A stretch of DNA of 12,570 nt from positions 1 to 12,570 of the forward strand of contig OMRN01000405.1 of NCBI GenBank assembly GCA_900313265.1. Reading direction: 5' to 3'. The stretch's first letter is position 1, and each line of letters starts with the position of its first letter. The position numbers and the translations under genes were made by a program. Under the pieces are notes generated by a model. That model had not been told where the DNA came from, did no database searches, and saw only the letters and a program-made list of their open reading frames with translations. Below are positions 6,299 to 12,570 of the stretch, piece by piece. This DNA comes from an uncultured Lachnospiraceae bacterium (GTDB lineage: Bacteria > Bacillota > Clostridia > Lachnospirales > Lachnospiraceae).

Positions 6299-8083
6299 TT
6301 ACTCCTTATACTGTACCACACAGTTCCGGCCTTCGACTTTGGCATCGTAAAGACAGTTGTCAACCTTATTGATGATATCCTCGTATTTGGCATTTCCGTC
6401 GGTTGTAATGACACCGACGCTGATGGTCAGTTTTCCGTTCGTTGCATTATACTTATATTGTTCCGCTGTTTTTCGAAGTTTCTCGCCGTACTCGAGAATG
6501 CCTTTTTCATCGACACCGGGAAGAGCCGCAAAGAATTCCTCACCGCCCCATCGGCCGACAATGGCGCCGGGAATCTCATCGATAAACTCCTGTAAGAGTT
6601 TGGCAAATTCCTTTAAAACCTCGTCTCCAACCAGATGTCCGAAGGTATCGTTGACATTCTTAAAATAATCAATATCTGTCATAATCATGCTGACGGGCTT
6701 TTCTTCGGCCCTCGCTTTCTTCATAATGTCCCGAAGAATTTCTTCAAAATGTCTGCGGTTATTAAGCCCGGTCAGTGCATCGTAATTAGACAGAACAACC
6801 AGTTTATCGTTTAACAACGCCAGATCGCGGTATGCCACCTGAAGTTCGGTCGTTGTAGCGGCAACAAGCTGCGTCAGGCGTTTAATTAATGACGCCTGTC
6901 CCTCTAAAACCGAATCGTCAATCGTCAGCTTCGGAAGATCTTCTTTCGGCGGTTCGCCCTCTCTCATGGCAATGGATAAAAGCGTAATATTGTATTCCAA
7001 AACCGCATCGGTGTCCGGATTCCGCTTTACTTCGCCCCAGGTATGGAACCCTGCGGTAACGGCCATTTTTCCGAACGGCGTCATCTCCATATCCACGTAT
7101 TTTTCCCAGAAAGACTTACGAACCGAACAGGAATAAAGCAAAATGGCCTGCGGTTTAAATTTCCTTACCGCATTGATTCTTTCATTCACCTTCTGAACAA
7201 TCAGGGAAGGATCCCCGTAGCACAGATAAATCTTCATTCCTTCGGTCACATAGCCGGCCAGGTCAAGCGTTCCGTCTTCTTCGACAGCGATGGTATGACG
7301 CAAAAGTTCATCGTCTTCCACCTTGGCAATCAGCGGAAATTCAAACGTATCCTCCGCAAAATTCTTATTCCGCTGAATCCGGAGATACTTTTCATATACT
7401 TCCACAGCAGGCATATGATCGATTTCAATTAACCGGTTCTCATCGGCTTTGGTAACCGTAAACGGATGTCCGAGTGTTCTCCAGCCGACGGATTTGTCCA
7501 CATCAATATGGAAATCTTTGCCGGCATAACAGATAGCAAAAATCTTATTATCAGTCAGTCCGTCCTTATCAAAAACATAATGCTCCCCGACCGACATGCT
7601 GTGTCCGCCGGCATATCCTCCGAACACCCGGATGGACGAATCCATTTTACTCATTTCCTCTAAAATGATACGGGTGTTGAATTCCGTTCCGGGAAGCAGT
7701 AATTCTACAGCCTTCGCTTCGTCAATTTTCTCAATATCACCGCGAATCTTCGGGCCGATATCGCTTTCGTTTCCTTTTACATTGTCATAAACGAGTTTTT
7801 GAATCTGAGTTGATTCAAAGAGCATGGCAGAGATTAAGACGCCTCTCTCCATCAGTCTGGCATATCCGATTTCACCGGCGGAAATGGTTCCGGCTAAAGC
7901 CGCATCCGGAAAAATCCCCGCAATTTCCTTTGCGATATCATTTAACAGTTTCTCTTCTAAAATACCGCTGTAAATATGAAAAAGCAGGCTTTTATAGTTT
8001 CCGCTTTCCCACTCTTTTAAAATCGGCGATAACTGATCCTTAATGGTTTCGTAATACTTATACTGCACCAGCATCTGCTTCAT
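6299..8083 (-). CDS. FIST-domain sensor diguanylate cyclase (GGDEF)
   Basis: 594 residues with no signal peptide or membrane span, so probably a cytoplasmic sensor that makes c-di-GMP from two GTP. Residues about 30-375 are a FIST sensory region: GTISAGEIGYA at 65-75, GGYAGGHSM at 155-163, SVGWRTLGHPFTVTKA at 198-213, and a FIST_C part ending near 375. FIST domains are thought to bind small ligands such as amino acids. A helical linker at 390-430 joins it to GGDEF, with DALTGLNNRRHF (435-446), DIDYFKNVNDTFGH (470-483) and the active-site GGEEF (513-517). The product-inhibition RxxD five residues before GGEEF is missing (IPGA instead), so feedback control by c-di-GMP is probably absent. A seven-G run 9 nt before the ATG is the only ribosome-site candidate. 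A terminator follows, so the gene is probably monocistronic. Confidence 0.93.
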   Translation of the reverse strand: MKQMLVQYKYYETIKDQLSPILKEWESGNYKSLLFHIYSGILEEKLLNDIAKEIAGIFPDAALAGTISAGEIGYARLMERGVLISAMLFESTQIQKLVYDNVKGNESDIGPKIRGDIEKIDEAKAVELLLPGTEFNTRIILEEMSKMDSSIRVFGGYAGGHSMSVGEHYVFDKDGLTDNKIFAICYAGKDFHIDVDKSVGWRTLGHPFTVTKADENRLIEIDHMPAVEVYEKYLRIQRNKNFAEDTFEFPLIAKVEDDELLRHTIAVEEDGTLDLAGYVTEGMKIYLCYGDPSLIVQKVNERINAVRKFKPQAILLYSCSVRKSFWEKYVDMEMTPFGKMAVTAGFHTWGEVKRNPDTDAVLEYNITLLSIAMREGEPPKEDLPKLTIDDSVLEGQASLIKRLTQLVAATTTELQVAYRDLALLNDKLVVLSNYDALTGLNNRRHFEEILRDIMKKARAEEKPVSMIMTDIDYFKNVNDTFGHLVGDEVLKEFAKLLQEFIDEIPGAIVGRWGGEEFFAALPGVDEKGILEYGEKLRKTAEQYKYNATNGKLTISVGVITTDGNAKYEDIINKVDNCLYDAKVEGRNCVVQYKE

Positions 8084-8147
8084 TGCTTATATCCCCCCCG
8101 AATAACCGTTTTCAAAAAAAATTGAAAAATCAATAACCCTGATAATA

Positions 8148-8176
8148 TTTTTACTCTTTTTTCCATATAAAATCAA
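8148..8176 (-). promoter_or_regulatory. Promoter candidate for the diguanylate cyclase gene
   Basis: In the 208-nt gap after the glycosidase gene, a -35-like TTGATT (8176-8171) is followed by a 17-nt spacer and a -10-like TAAAAA (8153-8148) on the minus strand. Each matches consensus at four of six positions. Initiation near 8141 would give a leader of about 58 nt. The region is very AT-rich, so chance matches are likely. Confidence 0.3.
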
Positions 8177-8291
8177 GTTTAGCACGTATACGATTATTTC
8201 ATCCTCTCCTCACAAGACCGTAATTATTCATATGCCAGGCAAAGTCTGTCTCCTTTAAAACCACAAAATATTCGGGTTATTTTTCGTTCTT

Positions 8292-9944
8292 TTAAACAAA
8301 GTATATTTCCGAAAGCTGGACTTTATTGTTTCCGTGATATACAAAATAGATCGGATAAACTCCTGCCGTGAGTGAAATTGCCGTCTCCCGGTTTGTCCAC
8401 TCATCATTCAGATCCGAGAGCTGTATCCGGCCGATTTCCTCTCCGAATTCTTCCGTCCGGATTTCAAAATATTCTTCGGTTTCTTTCCGGTCGGTCATCC
8501 CTTCTTCGCCGTTTTGAAATGATGCTTCCTCGTTCCCGGTCAAAAGCGATGTTTCATCCTCTCTTATATAGTTTACCTTCTCATCCCCTTCGGGAGCACA
8601 TCTTACATCCACCCGTACCGGTCCGTCATATTTCGGTGTATTCTCTTCGGTTTCTTTTCGAACTTTTACCCCGGCAGAAAATTCTCCGGGAACATCAAAA
8701 TACTTAAACCCGATTAATGTTCCGTGCGAGATTTCCGCAATAAACCGCTCTTCCCCGATGTTATTTACATTCGGAAAAGACTCCCTGTAAATACTGTTTG
8801 ACCCAAACGGCATATGCCCGTTTGTAATATTGCAAGCAATCACAGCGGGATATCTTCCCTCTGCCTTAAGCGGTCCGTCGTTTAATCCGCATGAAGTAAT
8901 CTCCACCTGGGGAATGCTTCCGTCTTTACGGATTTCTATTTTCTCCGCACACGACTGACGACTGTAGTCCGATTTGTGGGTCAGCCGGTGATAAAAAACA
9001 TACCACTGACCGTTAATCTTAATAATGCTTCCGTGCGTCGTGCCGGTCATGTTAAGCCTTGCATATGCCTTTCTTCCTTTATAGCCGACATCCCCGTTTG
9101 AAACGATGGTTCCCCCGAAACAAAAATCTTTATCCGGATAATCACTCGTTGCATAACATAGCTCGTGATTCAGCCACGAAGAATAAATGAAATAGTATTT
9201 TTCCCCGACTTTACGCATGGAAGATCCTTCAAAGAAAGGATGTGCTTCAAATGATGTTCCTTTAACATGATACGGAATAATATGTTTCGGTTCTTCCTTA
9301 ACCGTCAGCATATCATCGTTTAAAACAGCCATAACCGGACCGTTTATGTTATCGGGATAAGAACGGATTTCCTCTCTCGTTTTCCCGAACATTTCCATTA
9401 AACTGTTTTCGAACGTTTCTTCTCTTTGGACTTCTTCACTTCCGTCAATTCCATACTGGGTTCCGTAATACAAACGGATGACACCGTCATCGTTCATAAC
9501 GGCCGGATCAAAGCAGACATATTTTTCCATGGGCGAACCGTCTTTATTTCGCACAAAACCCAGGAATTCATAGGGTCCTTCCGGCTTGTCCGAAACCGCC
9601 ACACTCATCGGTCCCACATACCCGCCGTAACCGTAATCGCCGGCCATCGAATAATATAAATAATACCTTCCGTCGTTACCGCAGACCACATCCGGTGCAT
9701 ACATATATTTGAGTTTCGGATACTGCGGATCCTGTTCCGCCCTGTAAATAACGCCTTCATACCGCCAGTCGCTTAAATCGTCAACCGGGGCGGAATATGT
9801 TACATAATCGAGCATGCAGAAAGTATATCCTCCCTCCTTGTCATGCGATCCGAAAATGTAAACCCGGTCCCCGAAAACATGCGGTTCCCCGTCCGGAATA
9901 TATTCATGAATCGGCAAATACGGATTAAAAACCTGTTTTTTCAT
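8292..9944 (-). CDS. Glycoside hydrolase family 43 protein with CBM6-like C-terminal domain
   Basis: 550 residues from the ATG at 9944, chosen because GAGGTG lies 7 nt upstream; an ATG at 9986 would overlap the preceding gene and has no ribosome site. GH43 enzymes are five-blade beta-propellers that invert alpha-L-arabinofuranosyl or beta-D-xylosyl linkages. The catalytic triad is visible. D18 in IPDGEPHVFGDR is the candidate base. D146 in YVCFDPAVMNDDG is the pKa modulator. E239 in HPFFEGSSMRKVGEKYYF is the acid. The propeller fills residues 1-375. Residues about 385-550 look like a CBM6-type beta-sandwich, ending in YPIYFVYHGNNKVQLSEIYF. An acidic insert interrupts it. No signal peptide is present, so it probably works in the cytoplasm on imported oligosaccharides from xylan or arabinoxylan. 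The start lies 4 nt after the stop of the alarmone synthetase-like gene, indicating translational coupling. Exact substrate is not determinable. Confidence 0.9.
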   Translation of the reverse strand: MKKQVFNPYLPIHEYIPDGEPHVFGDRVYIFGSHDKEGGYTFCMLDYVTYSAPVDDLSDWRYEGVIYRAEQDPQYPKLKYMYAPDVVCGNDGRYYLYYSMAGDYGYGGYVGPMSVAVSDKPEGPYEFLGFVRNKDGSPMEKYVCFDPAVMNDDGVIRLYYGTQYGIDGSEEVQREETFENSLMEMFGKTREEIRSYPDNINGPVMAVLNDDMLTVKEEPKHIIPYHVKGTSFEAHPFFEGSSMRKVGEKYYFIYSSWLNHELCYATSDYPDKDFCFGGTIVSNGDVGYKGRKAYARLNMTGTTHGSIIKINGQWYVFYHRLTHKSDYSRQSCAEKIEIRKDGSIPQVEITSCGLNDGPLKAEGRYPAVIACNITNGHMPFGSNSIYRESFPNVNNIGEERFIAEISHGTLIGFKYFDVPGEFSAGVKVRKETEENTPKYDGPVRVDVRCAPEGDEKVNYIREDETSLLTGNEEASFQNGEEGMTDRKETEEYFEIRTEEFGEEIGRIQLSDLNDEWTNRETAISLTAGVYPIYFVYHGNNKVQLSEIYFV

Positions 9945-9948
9945 GATT

Positions 9949-10935
9949 TTACACCTCATCATACTGAAATCTTGATAAATGCTCAAAAGGCAGAATCTGT
10001 CTTCCTCTGAAAAGGCCGCAACCGTCGTTGATTAGCTGGTTGTTATATGCCTTAAACATATTCACATCGATTTTTGACAAATCCAGTTCCTGCAGTTTGA
10101 CCAGTCTTTCATATGCCTCATCAAAATAACTGCACTCTCCGGGACGGATAATATCCCTTCTGGTCCGGTTTATTTCCTGGCCTTTCTCATAACCGAAGTG
10201 ATTCGCATCCCCGATTTCCGCATAGTCGTCCATGTCTTTCGTACGAAGCTGTACTTCCGTATAACATCTTGTCAGATTATCATAAAGCGTAATATGAAGC
10301 GACCGGTATCCCATCGGGCGCGGAAAAAGCACATAATCCCTGTAATAAGGGCTGCTGTTTTTCGAAAGACCTCCGGTATAGTCATTCAGAAGCGTATTGG
10401 CAAGTCTTGGCGAAAATCCTTTTTCCTCCAAAAATTCAGGCAGGGTATTCGCTATTTCATAAAGATATTTTAACTCCTGCTCTTCTAAACTTTCATCTTC
10501 GGATACATGGCATTTCGGAAGGGAAATAACAATGCGGTACGCAATCAAATCGCGGAAACAATTTAAACTGTGTTTGATTTCCGCTTCGTTTGGATATTTT
10601 CCGTTGGTCTTGTAATAATCATAGATAAATTCCAGAATATTGCCGTTGAATTTTTCTTCGGCACGGATTAATGATTTGATTCGTCCCTTGAAGGTAAATG
10701 CCAGAAACGGATACTGTTTCGTCATATAAAGATAAAAATCTTTCATACGCTCCGACTGGGACGTTAAGAAATCCGAATGTTCCAAAAGTTCGATAATCTG
10801 CATCAGAAAATTGCTGTGTGCTAAATCAATCTGATTATGAGACTGAATTGCCTCTTCTTTTAAATCCGAAGAATACTGAAGAAGTATTTTAAGTACCGTA
10901 TCTCCGGAGTATAAATAGTCATTTAATGTAATCAT
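9949..10935 (-). CDS. RelA/SpoT-type nucleotide synthetase domain protein (single-domain alarmone synthetase-like)
   Basis: 328 residues from the ATG at 10935, which has AAAGGA 6 nt upstream; an ATG at 11001 lacks a ribosome site. The middle is a RelA/SpoT synthetase fold, which transfers pyrophosphate from ATP to GTP or GDP to give (p)ppGpp. Visible family marks are FKGRIKSLIRAEEKF (R85, K87), FRDLIAYRIVI (Mg ligand D129), YYRDYVLFPRPMGYRSLH (Y210, which stacks the acceptor base) and TEVQLRTKDMDDYAEIGDANHFGYE, with E227 as the second metal ligand. Residues 1-75 are helical and lack the HD-hydrolase HDxxED motif. There is no TGS or ACT domain, so it would resemble a small alarmone synthetase with unusual extensions at both ends. 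It is the first gene of a pair with the GH43 glycosidase, whose ribosome site lies inside its last codons. A terminator upstream separates it from the lipoprotein gene. Confidence 0.85.
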   Translation of the reverse strand: MITLNDYLYSGDTVLKILLQYSSDLKEEAIQSHNQIDLAHSNFLMQIIELLEHSDFLTSQSERMKDFYLYMTKQYPFLAFTFKGRIKSLIRAEEKFNGNILEFIYDYYKTNGKYPNEAEIKHSLNCFRDLIAYRIVISLPKCHVSEDESLEEQELKYLYEIANTLPEFLEEKGFSPRLANTLLNDYTGGLSKNSSPYYRDYVLFPRPMGYRSLHITLYDNLTRCYTEVQLRTKDMDDYAEIGDANHFGYEKGQEINRTRRDIIRPGECSYFDEAYERLVKLQELDLSKIDVNMFKAYNNQLINDGCGLFRGRQILPFEHLSRFQYDEV

Positions 10936-11020
10936 ATTTATTCCTTTGTTTTTGATATTGGGGAAAATGGATTGCCTCATAATTCCTAATCCCATAATCA
11001 TAATATCGCGATTTGAACAT

Positions 11021-11047
11021 AAAGAAAAGAGGGTTTCTACCCCTCTT
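11021..11047 (-). terminator. Intrinsic terminator after the lipoprotein gene
   Basis: Minus-strand AAGAGGG (11047-11041) pairs perfectly with CCCTCTT (11033-11027) around a 7-nt loop and runs into TTTTCTTT. It lies 90 nt after the lipoprotein stop and 86 nt before the alarmone synthetase-like start. That gene therefore needs its own promoter; a TATTAT in the gap is a possible -10, but no good -35 is seen. Confidence 0.75.
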
Positions 11048-11136
11048 CCTTTTCCGTTTTTCTCGTCTTATTTATGATAATTCCGGAGAGAAACATCTTT
11101 CCCTGCTGTAATTATAACAACCGAATCCCCGCCTTA

Positions 11137-11847
11137 TTAATCCACATAAACACCGTCCCAAAAATTCTGCATGATTACCTGACCGTTTAAGGCGTTCACT
11201 TTTACGGTAGAATACTCGTTTATAGTGAACTCATAGTATAATCCGTCCGCAATACCGGCTTTTAAGATATATGTTCCGCGAATCGGCTCTTTGCTCCTGT
11301 AACGAAACATTTGATTTTCATTCTGCTCACAAAGTTCAAAAACGGTATCAAAGACATCACTCACCGGTATAATTCCCGTCGTATCAACATCCGGTTCGGG
11401 AATGGTTAAATCATTTTCGAACCATGTATACGAAGGCTTATTTTCTTTGGTTGCACAAAAACAGTTATCCTGCAGAACAGCTCCGTTTTTATAAGCCTGC
11501 CCGAATAAACGGTATTCGCCGTTGTCCATCGGACCACCGACACCGTATACATAGATGTCACGATCAAGGCTTTTATCCGCTTCTTCGATGTAGGCTTCGA
11601 TTACGTTTGCTTCGGACTTATCCCTGTTTCGCCTTTCATAGAAATCATCCGGCAGATAAGTATGATTCCCGACTTTCCGGACTCCCTCAGCGGTAAATGC
11701 GGTACTTGCCGTGGTATTGACTGTAGGAACATAAAGAACACCGCCGCTGCTGCTTACAGGATTTTTCACAAAAACATGCCTGCATCCCGTCAGCATCATT
11801 GACGTCATAAGAACCAGAGAAATAATTACTCCGAATTTTCTTTTCAT
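11137..11847 (-). CDS. Predicted lipoprotein of unknown function with PepSY-like C-terminus
   Basis: 236 residues. A type II signal peptide is clear: MKRK, a hydrophobic stretch (FGVIISLVLMTSMM) and the lipobox LTGC with the lipidated cysteine at 22. The mature protein of 215 residues would be anchored on the outer face of the membrane. A Ser/Thr-rich spacer runs to about 52. The body (60-190) is not recognised. The end, YEFTINEYSTVKVNALNGQVI at 205-225, resembles the strand-turn-strand of PepSY-type domains, which in some proteins inhibit peptidases, but the match is short. AAGGAG lies 5 nt before the ATG, fixing the start. It appears to be a single-gene unit, with about 270 nt upstream and an intrinsic terminator downstream. 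C129 and C131 sit close together and could pair or bind metal. Confidence 0.8.
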   Translation of the reverse strand: MKRKFGVIISLVLMTSMMLTGCRHVFVKNPVSSSGGVLYVPTVNTTASTAFTAEGVRKVGNHTYLPDDFYERRNRDKSEANVIEAYIEEADKSLDRDIYVYGVGGPMDNGEYRLFGQAYKNGAVLQDNCFCATKENKPSYTWFENDLTIPEPDVDTTGIIPVSDVFDTVFELCEQNENQMFRYRSKEPIRGTYILKAGIADGLYYEFTINEYSTVKVNALNGQVIMQNFWDGVYVD

Positions 11848-11953
11848 GTTTTCTCCTTCGTTTGAATTTCGGATATTTATGAATTAAAAGGTTATGATTT
11901 CGAATTTATTATTTAAAATTCAAGCCTTCGCCCGTCTGAATCAACACCTGTAT

Positions 11954-11959
11954 ATTATA
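11954..11959 (-). promoter_or_regulatory. Possible -10 element for the lipoprotein gene
   Basis: A perfect minus-strand TATAAT lies about 107 nt before the lipoprotein start, implying a leader of about 100 nt. The -35 position (AAATTA at 17-nt spacing) matches consensus poorly. The surrounding 11848-12050 is AT-rich, and I see no coding frame or known riboswitch in it. Confidence 0.35.
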
Positions 11960-12050
11960 AACGAATAAAAGCAATTAATTTTATGGATGACAAATATATT
12001 TTTACATTTTTATAGTTCTGAAAATCATTCCGCACCTCGTGCTGCAAATA

Positions 12051-12076
12051 CGGCCGGTACAAAAATGTACCGGCCG
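12051..12076 (-). terminator. Strong GC hairpin after the hydrogenase gene
   Basis: An 11-bp perfect stem, CGGCCGGTACA at 12051-12061 with TGTACCGGCCG at 12066-12076, closes a four-A loop. It starts 41 nt after the hydrogenase stop codon. On the minus strand only TATTTGC follows, so the usual U-tract is missing. It may act as an inefficient terminator or as a 3'-end stabiliser of the hydrogenase message. Confidence 0.6.
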
Positions 12077-12117
12077 CAACCATTGTTAAAATATCAAAAA
12101 GATTTATTTACTGCTTC

Positions 12118-12570
12118 TTACAGTTTGTTCCATGCATCAATGTCATGCACGGTTCTCTTCACATAAGAGGTGTGAAGAATGTGATGTGCTTTCTCACCGC
12201 AAGGCTCTCCCATATACTCAGCATAAAGCTTCTGTAAAGAAGGATTCTCATGGGATTTACGACGAGGCATGCTCTCATCATATCCGTAAAGTACGGATGC
12301 ACGTTTTGCACGGTAATCCTCAAAGTTACGAACACGAGCCGGAACCTGAGGCTGTCCGCCGCCGTTGATGCAGCCGCCCGGGCAGGCCATGATTTCTCCG
12401 AATGTATAATCCGCTTCACCTGCACGAATCTTATCCATAATCGATTTTGCATTGGTAAGTCCGGATGCAATTGCAACTTTAACCTTTACACCGCCTGCTT
12501 CATAGGTAGCTTCCTTAATTCCCTCGAAACCACGAACTTCCTTGAACTCGATCGGGCTGTCATTGGTTTC
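12118..12570 (-). CDS. [FeFe] hydrogenase catalytic subunit, C-terminal part (runs off the window)
   Basis: The frame is open from the window edge at 12570 to TAA at 12118, giving the last 150 residues. The start lies outside. The enzyme reduces protons to H2 at the H-cluster in the cytoplasm. The third H-cluster motif is present, EIMACPGGCINGGGQP; its two cysteines hold the [4Fe-4S] subcluster and bridge to the di-iron site. Before it are FKEVRGFEGIKEAT and VAIASGLTNAK, conserved in the family. After it come the small-subunit-like region DESMPRRKSHENPSLQKLYAEYMGEP and the ending HHILHTSYVKR. The retained C-terminal segment fits monomeric or NADH-linked bifurcating HydA types of Clostridia. 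The N-terminal FeS domains that would decide between them are not visible. A strong hairpin follows the stop. Confidence 0.93.
   Translation of the reverse strand, partial: ETNDSPIEFKEVRGFEGIKEATYEAGGVKVKVAIASGLTNAKSIMDKIRAGEADYTFGEIMACPGGCINGGGQPQVPARVRNFEDYRAKRASVLYGYDESMPRRKSHENPSLQKLYAEYMGEPCGEKAHHILHTSYVKRTVHDIDAWNKL

Noticed and set aside
8114..8134. ATTGA/TCAAT stem followed by a T-run on the minus strand as a terminator
   Set aside because: The stem is five nearly all-AT pairs and lies between the likely promoter and start of the cyclase gene; too weak to support.
8177..8291. Tiny frame MNNYGLVRRG after the glycosidase gene
   Set aside because: Ten codons, AGGAG lies 17 nt away from its ATG, no family resemblance. 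The rest of the gap shows no coding signal.
9942..9986. Upstream ATG for the GH43 gene adding 14 residues
   Set aside because: No ribosome site there and the extra residues are unlike GH43 N-termini; the ATG at 9944 has GAGGTG at 7 nt.
10936..11001. Upstream ATG for the alarmone synthetase-like gene adding 22 residues
   Set aside because: No Shine-Dalgarno precedes it, while AAAGGA sits correctly before the ATG at 10935.
1..12570. CRISPR array, insertion sequence, tRNA or rRNA genes
   Set aside because: No regularly spaced direct repeats, transposase motifs, terminal inverted repeats, cloverleaf pattern or rRNA-like sequence was found by eye on either strand.

Overview
The window looks like chromosome of a low-to-mid GC anaerobic Firmicute, most likely a fibre-degrading Lachnospiraceae (Butyrivibrio or Pseudobutyrivibrio-like). 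This is inferred from gene content and protein style, not from a marker search. The supporting genes are the C-terminus of an [FeFe] hydrogenase, a cytoplasmic GH43 glycosidase, a FIST-GGDEF cyclase, a TPR protein remnant of a Lachnospiraceae style, and strong AGGAG-type ribosome sites.

Layout, left to right. A GNAT acetyltransferase (100-804) is the only plus-strand gene. A leader with three copies of an ATACCATAT-like box precedes it. Everything else reads on the minus strand, so it is described in transcription order from the right. First comes the end of an [FeFe] hydrogenase (12570-12118), followed by a strong GC hairpin. A lipoprotein (11847-11137) follows, closed by an intrinsic terminator. 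Next is a tightly coupled pair: a single-domain RelA/SpoT-type alarmone synthetase (10935-9949) and a GH43 glycosidase (9944-8292). Then come a FIST-GGDEF diguanylate cyclase (8083-6299) with its own terminator, and alaS (6131-3477). I see no clear terminator after alaS. It is followed by a frameshifted TM-TPR remnant (about 3397-3136), a four-helix membrane protein with a charged tail (3082-2432), and a TIR protein (2400-811) that ends convergent to the GNAT gene.

Two nucleotide-signalling modules sit side by side: ppGpp-type synthesis coupled to a glycan hydrolase, and c-di-GMP synthesis coupled to a FIST sensor. The most unusual part is 811-3397. There a TIR domain with an intact candidate NADase glutamate is fused to a methyltransferase-like domain, and a 35-residue lysine tract sits where the SAM-binding loop should be. 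A small membrane protein with a charged cytoplasmic tail precedes it in the same operon. A defence or stress-signalling role for that pair is an inference only.
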